A stretch of DNA of 64,000 nt from Cellulophaga sp. HaHaR_3_176 (lineage in GTDB: Bacteria > Bacteroidota > Bacteroidia > Flavobacteriales > Flavobacteriaceae). The DNA lies in the NCBI RefSeq assembly GCF_019021925.1, contig NZ_CP058990.1:3560001-3624000 (forward strand), read 5' to 3'. A program made the position numbers and the translations under genes. Position 1 is the first letter of the stretch. Every line of letters starts with the position of its first letter. The notes beneath the pieces were generated by a model, which ran no database searches, was not told the origin of the DNA, and saw only the letters and a program-made list of their open reading frames with translations. Positions 8,121-17,382 of this stretch are shown one piece after another.

Positions 8121-8230
8121 AACTTTTTCTTTTTTTTAGCTTCTTTTATTACTCAACAATGTTACGATGATTTGATAAGTTTAATTGATGCTAATCAATT
8201 TTTGATTGCTCCTTTTAAAATCAGAAAATT

Positions 8231-9259
8231 TTATAATTCCTCTTTATGATGAACTTCTTGACCATATTCTTCTTTATAAATTCGTAGTACAATTAAAAAT
8301 AAGCTAATTAAAAGGGGGCCAAAAATAAGTCCAATAAAGCCAAATAAAGGCACCCCTACAATTACCCCTAGTAATGTGATTAGTGGATGTACGCCATCTA
8401 ATTTTTTTAAAATAAATAAGCGAAGTAAATTATCAGTTGATCCCACAACTACTAACCCATAAATTAAAATACCCCAGGCTTTAAAATCGTCTCCTGCAGC
8501 TAGTGTAAGTATAAATACAGGTAGTGTACCTATAAATGTTCCGATAAAAGGAATCATAGAACCTACAAATACAACTACAGCCCAGAAAAAGGGTTGTTCT
8601 ATATTAAATATTAAAAACCCTATTAAAGCTACAACTCCTTGAGCCGCTGCAACTAGTGGAATGCCTAGTGCGTTTGATCGCACCATTGCCTGTACATCTT
8701 TTCCAATAATTTTTAAATTTGAATTTCCTATAGGTATATATTCATATAATGACTCTCTTAATTGCCTTCTGTTAGTAAGCATATAATAAAGCAAAAAATA
8801 CATAAGGCCAATAGCAATAAAAATATTAAAAGTGCCACCGGCAAAATTCTGTAAGCTTTCGGAAAGCCAAGTAGAAACGCCTTCGGCATCAATTTGTGAA
8901 GTTAAATCGTAACCAATTTTATCTTCCCATGTTTGTAATTGATCTTTTCCTGCTTTTATTACTTTTTCAGAATGTTTTACTGTGTTTTCTACTTTATTAG
9001 CTAACATCATAACAATACCAGCAACGGGTATTACAATACCTATAACAGATCCAAAAAGTAAAAGACTAACAGCAACATCGGGGTTCCAGCCTCTTTTTAC
9101 TAATTTACTCATAGGTTTACGTAACAAAACATATATGGTTATGGCTCCTAATACTCCTGATAAATAAGGAAGCATTTGTTTAAATATCATAGACCCCATT
9201 AGTAAAATAAGAAGTATGATAAATAATTGACGAATTATTTTAGGGTTTATAGTTTTCAT
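8231..9259 (-). CDS. AI-2E family membrane transporter (YdiK/PerM type)
   Basis: 342 residues with about eight hydrophobic segments. It shows the family pattern of paired N-terminal helices, a polar extracytoplasmic region around residues 80-145 and the conserved PLFGFIGLIFGPLL segment near the C-terminus. The family includes TqsA (autoinducer-2 exporter) and Na+/H+ antiporters, so AI-2 transport cannot be assumed. It lies 24 nt downstream of the YihY-type gene on the same strand, likely co-transcribed. Confidence 0.88.
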   Translation of the reverse strand: MKTINPKIIRQLFIILLILLMGSMIFKQMLPYLSGVLGAITIYVLLRKPMSKLVKRGWNPDVAVSLLLFGSVIGIVIPVAGIVMMLANKVENTVKHSEKVIKAGKDQLQTWEDKIGYDLTSQIDAEGVSTWLSESLQNFAGGTFNIFIAIGLMYFLLYYMLTNRRQLRESLYEYIPIGNSNLKIIGKDVQAMVRSNALGIPLVAAAQGVVALIGFLIFNIEQPFFWAVVVFVGSMIPFIGTFIGTLPVFILTLAAGDDFKAWGILIYGLVVVGSTDNLLRLFILKKLDGVHPLITLLGVIVGVPLFGFIGLIFGPLLISLFLIVLRIYKEEYGQEVHHKEEL

Positions 9260-9283
9260 TTTCAGTGGTTATTTATATTAATT

Positions 9284-10183
9284 TTAGTCGGTTCTTTTAG
9301 CTATTGATGTTGGTTCAATACCCATTCCGTACCTTTTTGCATATACATATGTAAATTGAGCTCCAAAAAACAGAATCAAGCAAGAGTAGGATACCCATAA
9401 AAGAATTAAAACAATAGTACCTGCAGCACCATAGGTTGAACCAGGATTAGCAGCTCCGAAATACAGACCTAATAATGATTTTCCGATAACAAAAAGAACT
9501 GCGGTAATTAAAGCGCCTTTCCAAACAGTTTTCCATTTAATTCGGGCATCGGGTAAATATCGAAACATAAGAGCAAAAAGTATGGTTATAATACCTACAG
9601 AAACGATAAAATCTAATAAATAGGCAATATATATTAAAACCTCAGGTAATACTTGTCTTATATATTCATTTAAAGCAGATACACCTGCAGTGATTATAAA
9701 GCTAACCAACAATAAAAAACCTATTACAAGTATAAAGGCAAAACTTCTGGCTCTATCAGTAATAACTTTCCAAAAATTAGCATTTGGGTCTGGCTTTATT
9801 TTCCAAATTTCGTTTAATGATATTTTTAGTTGATAAAAAACTCCAGTCGCACCAAACAGCAGTGTGCCTATACCGATAATTGTAGATATTAAATTGTCTT
9901 CTTTATTTTGAGTTTCAGATATTATTGTTTCGATAGATTCGGCGGCGTCTCTGCCCAAAGCCGATGAAATTTCATTTGTTAACTGTCCCTGTACAATATC
10001 AGGACCCCAAACAGAACCAATAATATTTATAATAATAATTAAAAGTGCGGGTAATGAGAGTATCGCGTAATAAGCGACAACCGCACTTAGCCTCCATGGG
10101 TTGGCTTCATCCCATGCCTTATAAGTTTCTTTTATAAGCGAAGGAAGATCTTTGTAATTAAATTTGGGTTTAGATGTATTCAA
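9284..10183 (-). CDS. YihY/BrkB-family inner-membrane protein
   Basis: 299 residues with six membrane helices and family motifs: the N-terminal NPWRLSAVVAYYAILSLPALL and the Gly-rich NPGSTYGAAGTIVLILLWVSY. The molecular function is unresolved; the family was once mislabelled as RNase BN. No ATG lies near the expected N-terminus, so a TTG at 10183 is the best start. It probably forms a two-gene operon with the downstream AI-2E-type gene. Confidence 0.88.
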   Translation of the reverse strand: MNTSKPKFNYKDLPSLIKETYKAWDEANPWRLSAVVAYYAILSLPALLIIIINIIGSVWGPDIVQGQLTNEISSALGRDAAESIETIISETQNKEDNLISTIIGIGTLLFGATGVFYQLKISLNEIWKIKPDPNANFWKVITDRARSFAFILVIGFLLLVSFIITAGVSALNEYIRQVLPEVLIYIAYLLDFIVSVGIITILFALMFRYLPDARIKWKTVWKGALITAVLFVIGKSLLGLYFGAANPGSTYGAAGTIVLILLWVSYSCLILFFGAQFTYVYAKRYGMGIEPTSIAKRTD

Positions 10184-10282
10184 ATCATTATGCTTTTAAA
10201 TAATAATGATCGAAAGTACTTAGGTTGAATTACATATATTAACCCTATCAAATAAAATACTTCTTCTAAAAGTATTTATTTT

Positions 10283-10384
10283 TCATGAGATAAAATTAAG
10301 TAACTTACTGGTAATAAGATATGTGAGTCCAAAAAAAGCAATAGCGATAACTAAGCTTATTAAAAAATATTTAAACTTTTCCAT
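10283..10384 (-). CDS. Possible 33-residue membrane peptide
   Basis: ATG at 10384 to TGA at 10283-10285. The sequence starts MEKFKYFLISLVIAIAFFGL and is one hydrophobic helix with basic ends. Tiny single-pass peptides are easily produced by chance in AT-rich DNA, so this is only a candidate. No family recognised. Confidence 0.35.
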   Translation of the reverse strand: MEKFKYFLISLVIAIAFFGLTYLITSKLLNFIS

Positions 10385-10834
10385 AAAATTAAGTTTTTAG
10401 ATATGTAAAACTTTTCGCTACGAAAGTATTTATTTCCTACAATATAATTTTCAAGTTTAGGTGAATGGCGGTATATAAAAGATAAACAGTAGGTAATGTA
10501 TAGATGGTTTTAGAAACACTGTTATGAAATGCAATTTTCATCGATTAAATAACTACGAGCACTTCTTAATATTTAATATTTTAAAGCATTTTTTAATAGT
10601 AATATAAATTTAACGTTAGGGTGTTTGTTTTTTTATTAATTTTCAATTTCAAAAGTAGTGTTAAGTATCTGTAAATTAGATTTTTAATCTTATTTTTTTA
10701 ATCTTATTTCATTAATTAGGTTTTATATCGTAAAAAAAAATAAAACACTTGTTTTTTCGTTTTTTTTGTTTTCATTTGCGCTCTCAAACCAGGATTAAAA
10801 AATAGGCTGGTATAAAAGCTTTTAGCTGAAAAAA

Positions 10835-11005
10835 ATGAATAGTATTTTTATGTTTGGTCCATCGGATAATAAGAAGGGGTATCCGCTTGAAGTCTGTAAA
10901 AAAGGCAACCGAATTTTTTTTACATCTTCCTTAGAATCTTCAATCGTTTGTAGTCAGCACGATTATTATTTTGTACCTACAACGCAACGTCAAATCATTA
11001 TCTAG
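10835..11005 (+). CDS. Possible 56-residue ORF upstream of arginine decarboxylase
   Basis: ATG at 10835 to TAG at 11003-11005, 80 nt before the decarboxylase start and on the same strand. The product begins MNSIFMFGPSDNKKGYPLEV and contains two Cys. The sequence is less AT-biased than its flanks. It has no clear ribosome site by Bacteroidota standards and no family I recognise. It could be a small protein, a leader peptide or chance. Confidence 0.3.
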   Translation: MNSIFMFGPSDNKKGYPLEVCKKGNRIFFTSSLESSIVCSQHDYYFVPTTQRQIII

Positions 11006-11084
11006 TGATTGTTTTAAATTTTTAATTGAAAGCGATAAGCTTTTCTTACTTATTTAGTAGTTTTAACAAATAACAATCATTTTA

Positions 11085-12485
11085 ATGAATACAAAATATA
11101 TTGATTTAATAGATCAGACATACTATTTTCCACAGGAAGAATTTACTTTAGATGGAGAAAATCTTAATTTTCATGGCATACCTTTAAAGAAGTTAGTTGA
11201 AGATTACGGTACACCGTTGAAGTTCACATACCTACCAAAAATTTCTCAAAATATTAATAGAGCGAAGGTTTGGTTTAAAAATGCAATGGAAAAAAATGAC
11301 TATAAAGGTAAATACCATTATTGTTATTGTACAAAAAGTTCGCATTTTCAGCCTGTACTAAACGAAGTTTTAAATAATGATGTGCATATTGAAACATCAT
11401 CGGCTTACGATATAAATATTGTAGAAAAACTTAAACAAAAAGGAAAAATTAAAGATGATACATATGTAATATGTAATGGCTTTAAAAGAGATGCGTATAT
11501 CGATAATATTGGTCGTTTAATAAACGAAGGACATCGTAACTGTATTCCTGTTATTGATAATTATGAAGAAATAGAATTATTATCAGACGTAATAAAAGAT
11601 ACTTTTAAAGTAGGTATCCGTATTGCTTCAGAAGAAGAACCTAAGTTTGAGTTTTATACCTCTAGATTAGGTATAGGCTATAAAAACATAGTTCCATTTT
11701 ACGAAAACCAGATAAAAGATAATGATAAGGTAGAGTTGAAAATGCTTCACTTTTTTATCAATACAGGTATTAGAGATAACGCCTATTATTGGAACGAATT
11801 AGTAAAATGCTTAAAAGTGTATGTTAGGTTAAAGAAAATGTGCCCATCGTTAGACAGTTTAAATATTGGTGGTGGTTTTCCAATAAAAAATTCTTTGGCT
11901 TTTGAGTATGATTACCAATATATGATTGATGAAATCATCAACCAAATAAATATTACTTGTCAAGAAGCAGATGTACCTGTACCACATATTTTTACAGAAT
12001 TTGGAAGTTTTACTGTAGGAGAGAGTGGTGGTGCTATTTATGAGATCTTATATCAAAAACAACAAAACGATAGAGAGAAGTGGAATATGATAGATTCTTC
12101 TTTTATTACAACATTGCCTGATACATGGGCAATTAATAAGCGTTTTGTAATGTTACCAATAAATAGGTGGGAAGATGAATATGAGAGAGTTTTATTGGGA
12201 GGTTTAACTTGTGATAGTGATGATTATTACAATAGTGAACAGAACATGAATGCTATTTATTTGCCCAAATATAGAAGAGATAAACCTTTATATATAGGTT
12301 TCTTTAATACAGGAGCATACCAAGAAACAATAGGTGGTTATGGAGGTTTACAGCACTGTTTAATTCCAGCACCAAAACATATCTTAATCGATAAGGATAA
12401 AGACGGAAATATATCAACTAAATTATTTAATGAACAACAAAAAGCAGAAGACCTGCTAAAAATTTTAGGCTATGACGACAACTAA
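11085..12485 (+). CDS. speA: Arginine decarboxylase, alanine-racemase fold
   Basis: Converts arginine to agmatine and CO2, first step of the agmatine route to putrescine. 466 residues, shorter than the E. coli enzyme (about 660) but usual for Bacteroidota. Fold-type III PLP decarboxylase: the PLP lysine lies in YCYCTKSSHFQPVL (near residue 85), the phosphate-binding Gly-rich segment is NIGGGFPIK and the C-terminal FNTGAYQE matches the family. The next gene, agmatinase, overlaps its end by 14 nt, which shows operon organisation and supports arginine rather than diaminopimelate as substrate. Confidence 0.85.
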   Translation: MNTKYIDLIDQTYYFPQEEFTLDGENLNFHGIPLKKLVEDYGTPLKFTYLPKISQNINRAKVWFKNAMEKNDYKGKYHYCYCTKSSHFQPVLNEVLNNDVHIETSSAYDINIVEKLKQKGKIKDDTYVICNGFKRDAYIDNIGRLINEGHRNCIPVIDNYEEIELLSDVIKDTFKVGIRIASEEEPKFEFYTSRLGIGYKNIVPFYENQIKDNDKVELKMLHFFINTGIRDNAYYWNELVKCLKVYVRLKKMCPSLDSLNIGGGFPIKNSLAFEYDYQYMIDEIINQINITCQEADVPVPHIFTEFGSFTVGESGGAIYEILYQKQQNDREKWNMIDSSFITTLPDTWAINKRFVMLPINRWEDEYERVLLGGLTCDSDDYYNSEQNMNAIYLPKYRRDKPLYIGFFNTGAYQETIGGYGGLQHCLIPAPKHILIDKDKDGNISTKLFNEQQKAEDLLKILGYDDN

Positions 12486-13416
12486 CAATTACGCGGGAAT
12501 CCCAGATAAATTTGCGCAATTGGAAACGGCAAAGGTGGTATTAATACCTGTGCCTTACGATGGAACAAGTACATGGGGTAAGGGAGCTGACAAAGGACCA
12601 GATGCATTTTTAAATGCCTCTGAAAATATGGAGCTTTACGACATTGAAACTGGTACAGAAGTGTATGAGCAAGGTGTTTATCTTGCTGATGCTGTTACAG
12701 AAAATAGTTCTCCAGAAGCAATGGTGAATTCAGTCCATGCTGCTACAAAAGATTACATAAAACGTAATAAGTTTGTAACGCTTTTTGGTGGTGAGCACTC
12801 TATCTCTATTGGTTCAATCAGAGCATTTAATGAATGTTTCGATAATTTGACTGTTTTACATATTGATGCTCATGCTGATTTAAGAGAGTCTTATGATGGT
12901 ACGAAATTCAACCATGCATGTGCGGTTCATGAGGCGAGCCAGACTACAAACCTAATTCAAGTAGGTATTCGTAGCATGGACGCAATTGAAAAAAGCTTTA
13001 TGGATGAGGAAAAAACATTTTTCGCTCATGATATGGTTAATGATGAATACTGGATGGATAAGGTAGTAGATTTAATGACCGAAAATGTTTTTATAACATT
13101 AGATTTAGATGCATTTGACCCTAGTATTATGCCATCGACAGGTACACCTGAGCCAGGTGGGTTATTATGGTATGAAACATTAGATTTTTTAAAGCAAGTT
13201 TTTAAAGAGAAAAATGTTGTAGGCTTTGATATTGTTGAACTTTGCCCGAATAAAAATGATAAATCGTCAGATTTTCTTGCGGCAAAATTGTATTATAAAA
13301 TGTTAAGCTATAAATTTATGGATGCAGCTGTTGAAGATTCGTACGATAACACATACGATGTAGATCAAATAGCAGGTGCCTCTAATAACTCAAAATTCGA
13401 AGATGACGAAGAATAA
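12472..13416 (+). CDS. speB: Agmatinase (ureohydrolase)
   Basis: Hydrolyses agmatine to putrescine and urea with a binuclear Mn centre. 314 residues. Metal ligands are in GGEHSIS, HIDAHADLRESYDG and LDLDAFDPS, all intact. Overlaps the decarboxylase upstream and the deoxyhypusine-synthase-like gene downstream by 14 nt each, so translation is probably coupled along the three genes. An acidic C-terminal tail (SKFEDDEE) follows the conserved core. Arginase is the alternative, but the upstream arginine decarboxylase favours agmatinase. Confidence 0.92.
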   Translation: MTTTNNYAGIPDKFAQLETAKVVLIPVPYDGTSTWGKGADKGPDAFLNASENMELYDIETGTEVYEQGVYLADAVTENSSPEAMVNSVHAATKDYIKRNKFVTLFGGEHSISIGSIRAFNECFDNLTVLHIDAHADLRESYDGTKFNHACAVHEASQTTNLIQVGIRSMDAIEKSFMDEEKTFFAHDMVNDEYWMDKVVDLMTENVFITLDLDAFDPSIMPSTGTPEPGGLLWYETLDFLKQVFKEKNVVGFDIVELCPNKNDKSSDFLAAKLYYKMLSYKFMDAAVEDSYDNTYDVDQIAGASNNSKFEDDEE

Positions 13417-14380
13417 AGGAGCTATCTCCAATTTTATTGAAAAATATTATTTACACTTCAATGCAGCAGCTTTAGTAGATGCAGCAAAAGGGTACGAAGA
13501 ACAATTGAATAATGGTGCTAAAATGTTAGTGTCATTAGCAGGTGCTATGAGTACTGCTGAACTAGGTAAAATTTTTGCTGAAGTTATCCGTCAAGATAAA
13601 GTTCAAATCATATCTTGTACAGGAGCAAACTTAGAAGAAGATATAATGAACTTAGTAGCTCACTCTCATTACAAGCGTGTGCCTAACTATCGTGATTTAA
13701 CTCCGCAAGATGAGTGGGATTTATTGGAAAAAGGATTAAACCGTGTAACTGATACTTGTATCCCAGAAGAAGAAGCTTTTAGAAGATTACAAGAGCATAT
13801 TTTTAAAATTTGGAAAGATGCAGAAGACGCTGGTGAGCGTTATTTACCGCATGAATATATGTATAAAATGTTGCTTTCTGGCGTTTTAGAAGAGCATTAC
13901 GAAATTGATCTTAAAGATTCATGGATGTATGCAGCTGCAGAAAAAAACCTTCCTATTATCTGTCCAGGTTGGGAAGATAGTACAATGGGTAACATTTTTG
14001 CTTCTTATGTGTTAAAAGGCGAGTTAAAAGCTAGTACCATGAAATCTGGTATTGAATACATGACATTTTTAGCAGATTGGTACACTGATAATTCTGAAAA
14101 CGGAATTGGTTTCTTCCAAATAGGTGGAGGTATAGCTGGTGATTTTCCTATCTGTGTAGTGCCTATGTTATATCAAGATATGGAAAGAACAGAAACTCCT
14201 TTTTGGAGCTATTTCTGTCAAATTAGTGATTCAACAACAAGTTATGGTTCTTATTCAGGTGCAGTGCCTAACGAGAAAATTACTTGGGGAAAACTTGATA
14301 TTAATACCCCTAAATTTATAATTGAAAGCGATGCAACTATAGTTGCGCCATTAGTTTTTGCTTACTTATTAGATATGTAA
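13403..14380 (+). CDS. Deoxyhypusine synthase-like NAD enzyme
   Basis: 325 residues from the ATG at 13403; an upstream in-frame start at 13376 would only add agmatinase-overlapping residues. Deoxyhypusine synthase fold: NAD-binding segments (SLAGAMSTAELGK, SCTGANLEED) and the catalytic lysine in ITWGKL (Lys297 here, equivalent to Lys329 of human DHS). Bacteria have no eIF5A, so the acceptor must be something else, such as putrescine (homospermidine formation) or agmatine, as reported for other bacterial members. Third gene of the polyamine operon, 14-nt overlap with agmatinase. Confidence 0.85.
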   Translation: MTKNKGAISNFIEKYYLHFNAAALVDAAKGYEEQLNNGAKMLVSLAGAMSTAELGKIFAEVIRQDKVQIISCTGANLEEDIMNLVAHSHYKRVPNYRDLTPQDEWDLLEKGLNRVTDTCIPEEEAFRRLQEHIFKIWKDAEDAGERYLPHEYMYKMLLSGVLEEHYEIDLKDSWMYAAAEKNLPIICPGWEDSTMGNIFASYVLKGELKASTMKSGIEYMTFLADWYTDNSENGIGFFQIGGGIAGDFPICVVPMLYQDMERTETPFWSYFCQISDSTTSYGSYSGAVPNEKITWGKLDINTPKFIIESDATIVAPLVFAYLLDM

Positions 14381-14382
14381 TT

Positions 14383-14697
14383 ATGGATAATTTAAAAAGA
14401 GTTATTGTAGATTTTAAAAAGCTTACACCTGAAGTATTAAAACTTTTGGTAGATAAATATCCTGATGGTTATGACGATTTAAATGTAATATCATTTAAAA
14501 ATGCTCAAGGCGAACGTATTGAGGCTGTTGAGGTTACTACGGAAGATACAAAGTATTTAGTGAAAATTAGTGCAAAGTTAGAAACAACTATGGCTAATTA
14601 CGACGAGGATGATTATGAAGATTTTGATGATGATGATGCATCAGCTGTTGTAGATCCAGATATTCTTCCTGAAGATGAAGAAGATTTAGACGATTAA
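14383..14697 (+). CDS. Small acidic protein of the polyamine operon
   Basis: 104 residues, starting 2 nt after the DHS-like stop codon. A compact N-terminal half (KRVIVDFKKLTPEVLKLLVD) is followed by a strongly acidic tail (DEDDYEDFDDDD... ending EDEEDLDD). No catalytic motif, membrane segment or signal. The position between a polyamine enzyme and a glutamate ligase is suggestive: acidic tails could bind polyamines or be a target of the ligase, but neither is shown. I do not recognise a named family. Confidence 0.8.
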   Translation: MDNLKRVIVDFKKLTPEVLKLLVDKYPDGYDDLNVISFKNAQGERIEAVEVTTEDTKYLVKISAKLETTMANYDEDDYEDFDDDDASAVVDPDILPEDEEDLDD

Positions 14698-14757
14698 ATA
14701 TTTTAATAGAAACAAGTACGATTACAAAACATAATTAATTTAAAACAAAAATTTACA

Positions 14758-16128
14758 TTGGAAGATTTGACAATTATTGGTAGTGAAGAGTGGTGTGTTT
14801 TTGATACTTTGGGTATTCCTGCAATTAAAGCAAGGGTAGATTCTGGTGCGAAAACATCATCTATACAAGCTGCAAATATTAAAACTTTTATTCGAGGAGC
14901 TCAAGAACTGGTTAGGTTCGAGGTAAATCCAATTCAAGATAATAGAAGTATTGTAATCGAATGTGAGGCAAAAATTGTAGATCGTAGAACAGTAAAAAGC
15001 TCTACAGGTATTTCAGAAGAACGTTTTGTAATTAAAACACCGTTGACTTTAGGCGAAAATACTTTTGATGTGGAGCTTACACTAGCAAATAGAGATACGA
15101 TGGAATTTCGTATGCTTTTGGGAAGAGAAGCACTTAGCAATAGATATATTGTTAACCCTGCAGACAGTTTTAATCTTCAAGATTTTAATTCAGGTGAAAT
15201 TTCACAAAAGTATTCTAACTATTTTAAAGAAAAAACAGGTCTTAAAATCGCGGTATTAGCAAGTAATCCTAATCTATATAGTAATAAGAGGCTAATGGAA
15301 GCTGGTGAAGCAAGAGGTCATGAAATGGTGTTTTTAAATGTAGAGCACTCATACATGAAATTAGATGCTAATTCTCCTGAAATTAGATACCGTGGTGGTA
15401 ATATTTTAAACGAATTTGATGCGATTATTCCTCGTATCAAACCTGCAGTTACATTTTATGGTTGTGCTTTAATTCGTCAGTTTGATAATTTAGGTGTGTA
15501 TTGTTTAAATTCAGCAGAAGCTATTACTCAATCTAGAGATAAACTGTTTGCTTCTCAACTGTTTTCTAAAAATGATATTCATATACCTATTACTGGTTTC
15601 GCTAAGTCTCCTATGGATACTAAAGATTTAATTAGAATGGTAAATGGTGCTCCGTTAATTATTAAATTATTAGAAAGCACGCAAGGTAAAGGTGTTGTTT
15701 TAGCAGAAACTAATAAAGCAGCAGAGAGTGTTATAAACGCTTTTAAGAGTGTGCAAGCAAACATACTAGTACAAGAATTTATCAAAGAAGCAAACGGGCA
15801 AGATATTCGTTGCTTTGTGGTAAATGGTAAAGTTATAGCATCAATGCAGCGCCAAGCAGAAAAAGGTGAGTTTAGAGCAAATATTCATCAAGGTGGTAAA
15901 GCTTCAATTGTAAAAATTACAGCTGAAGAGAAAAAACTAGCCATCAAAGCAGCTAAAGTTTTAAACTTAGCGGTAGCAGGTGTAGATATTATTCGCTCAA
16001 ATAAAGGGCCTTTATTGTTAGAAGTAAATTCTTCGCCAGGTCTTGAAGGTATCGAAAATGCAACAGGAAAGGATATTGCTAATGGTATGATTATGGCAAT
16101 TGAAAATAAATTGAAATTTGTACACTAA
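14758..16128 (+). CDS. RimB-like protease fused to RimK-like glutamate ligase
   Basis: 456 residues in two parts. Residues 1-150 resemble the retropepsin-like RimB/ATP-dependent Zn-protease family (pfam05618), with the active-site motif VDSGAKTSS (Asp28) and LLGREAL near 121. Residues 165-456 are a RimK-type ATP-grasp ligase, with [15 protein letters not shown], the hinge [15 protein letters not shown] and the metal-binding [13 protein letters not shown]. RimK adds glutamates to the C-terminus of ribosomal protein S6 in Proteobacteria and RimB trims them; here both activities may sit in one chain. No ATG is available upstream, so the start is the TTG at 14758. Closed by the terminator at 16133-16167. 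Confidence 0.85.
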   Translation: MEDLTIIGSEEWCVFDTLGIPAIKARVDSGAKTSSIQAANIKTFIRGAQELVRFEVNPIQDNRSIVIECEAKIVDRRTVKSSTGISEERFVIKTPLTLGENTFDVELTLANRDTMEFRMLLGREALSNRYIVNPADSFNLQDFNSGEISQKYSNYFKEKTGLKIAVLASNPNLYSNKRLMEAGEARGHEMVFLNVEHSYMKLDANSPEIRYRGGNILNEFDAIIPRIKPAVTFYGCALIRQFDNLGVYCLNSAEAITQSRDKLFASQLFSKNDIHIPITGFAKSPMDTKDLIRMVNGAPLIIKLLESTQGKGVVLAETNKAAESVINAFKSVQANILVQEFIKEANGQDIRCFVVNGKVIASMQRQAEKGEFRANIHQGGKASIVKITAEEKKLAIKAAKVLNLAVAGVDIIRSNKGPLLLEVNSSPGLEGIENATGKDIANGMIMAIENKLKFVH

Positions 16129-16132
16129 AAAT

Positions 16133-16167
16133 AAAAAACCCTTTACAAAATTTGTAAAGGGTTTTTT
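16133..16167. terminator. Bidirectional terminator, 17-bp perfect stem
   Basis: AAAAAACCCTTTACAAA and its exact complement around a single A. It separates the convergent glutamate ligase (plus) and threonine dehydrogenase (minus) genes. Confidence 0.85.
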
Positions 16168-17109
16168 TTATGCTTTAAGGTTTTCTAACATTGTTTTTGT
16201 AGTCTTCTCTAAATCAAATTCTGGTTTCCATCCCCAATCTTTTTGTGCTTCGGCATCATTAATACTTTTAGGCCAAGAATCAGCAATACTTTGTCTAGAA
16301 TCTGGCTCGTAGCTTATTTCAAAATCAGAAATGTGATTTTTTATACTAATAGCTATTTCAGAAGGATCAAAGCTCATTGCAGATAAGTTGTATGATGATC
16401 TTATCTTAATATTTTCAGAATCATTTTCCATTATAGAAATTGTAGCTCTGATTGCATCATCCATAAACATCATAGGTAACGTTGTACCTTCTTCTAAAAA
16501 ACAGGTGTATTTTTTGTTGTTTAAAGCTTCATGATAAATTTCTACAGCATAATCTGTAGTTCCACCACCTGGTTGTGTTTTCCAGCTTATTAAGCCAGGG
16601 TATCTAATACTTCTAACATCAACCCCATATTTATTAAAGTAATACTCACACCAACGCTCGCCCGATTGTTTACTGATACCATAAACGGTACTAGGCTCCA
16701 TAATTGTGTTTTGTAATGTGTTTTCTTTTGGAGTGTTAGGACCAAATACAGCAATACTTGAAGGCCAAAATATTTTATTAATTTTTTTCTCTTTAGCTAA
16801 GTTAAGTACATTGAAAAGTGAATTCATATTCAAATTCCAAGCTCTCATCGGGAACTTTTCAGCGGTTGCGCTAAGCATAGCAGCCATTAAATACACTTCT
16901 TCAATTTCGTAGTGCATTACAACATCTTCAATAGCCTCGTAATTGGTAGCATCTAATAATTCAAATGGGCCAGAAGCCATCAAATCAGTATTACCTTCTC
17001 TAATATCACTAGCAATTACACTATCGGCACCATGTTTTTCGCGTAAAGCATATGTTAACTCTGTTCCTATTTGCCCACAAGCACCAATAATTAAAATAGA
17101 TTTCTGCAT
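16168..17109 (-). CDS. tdh: L-threonine 3-dehydrogenase, SDR/epimerase type
   Basis: Oxidises threonine to 2-amino-3-ketobutyrate with NAD+. 313 residues from the ATG at 17109; a TTG four codons upstream is less likely. Extended-SDR features: GACGQIGTEL for NAD binding, catalytic Ser/Tyr/Lys in WPSSIAVFG and YGISKQSGE, and the PGLISWKTQPGGGTTDYAVE segment that marks the threonine-dehydrogenase subgroup described from Flavobacterium. This is unlike the zinc-dependent E. coli Tdh. Single gene, convergent with the glutamate ligase. Confidence 0.9.
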   Translation of the reverse strand: MQKSILIIGACGQIGTELTYALREKHGADSVIASDIREGNTDLMASGPFELLDATNYEAIEDVVMHYEIEEVYLMAAMLSATAEKFPMRAWNLNMNSLFNVLNLAKEKKINKIFWPSSIAVFGPNTPKENTLQNTIMEPSTVYGISKQSGERWCEYYFNKYGVDVRSIRYPGLISWKTQPGGGTTDYAVEIYHEALNNKKYTCFLEEGTTLPMMFMDDAIRATISIMENDSENIKIRSSYNLSAMSFDPSEIAISIKNHISDFEISYEPDSRQSIADSWPKSINDAEAQKDWGWKPEFDLEKTTKTMLENLKA

Positions 17110-17382
17110 TTTTGAACTCAAATTAGTTTCTTAAAAATAAGGAAAATTTTGGTTGACAAAATTCGTTAGAAATTTTTAAAATTAGCCTAATAATATTATT
17201 ATATTTTTAATAAAATTACTTTTGTGTTAAGCTTTGTGTAAAATCAGGTCTTTTATAGGAGTTAATTTTGAGGTATTCTTATTTATTTAAATTTTTAATT
17301 TGTAGTTGAATATCCTGTTATTTTAAACTAACTTTTTAATAACATAAAAAAAATAGATTACTAAAATTTGTACTTTAGCTAT

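Larger units (their letters stand above)
10184..11084. other. Long intergenic region before the polyamine operon
   Basis: About 900 nt of very AT-rich sequence between the YihY gene and the arginine decarboxylase gene. It holds two possible tiny genes (10283-10384 on the minus strand, 10835-11005 on the plus strand) described separately. A TAGTTTTA at 11058-11065 could be the -7 box for the decarboxylase, 20 nt before its start. Between about 10400 and 10830 I see nothing structured. Confidence 0.5.

Noticed and set aside
8231..9259. Quorum-sensing autoinducer-2 exporter
   Set aside because: The AI-2E family name covers transporters of several substrates, and no luxS or lsr genes are in the window.
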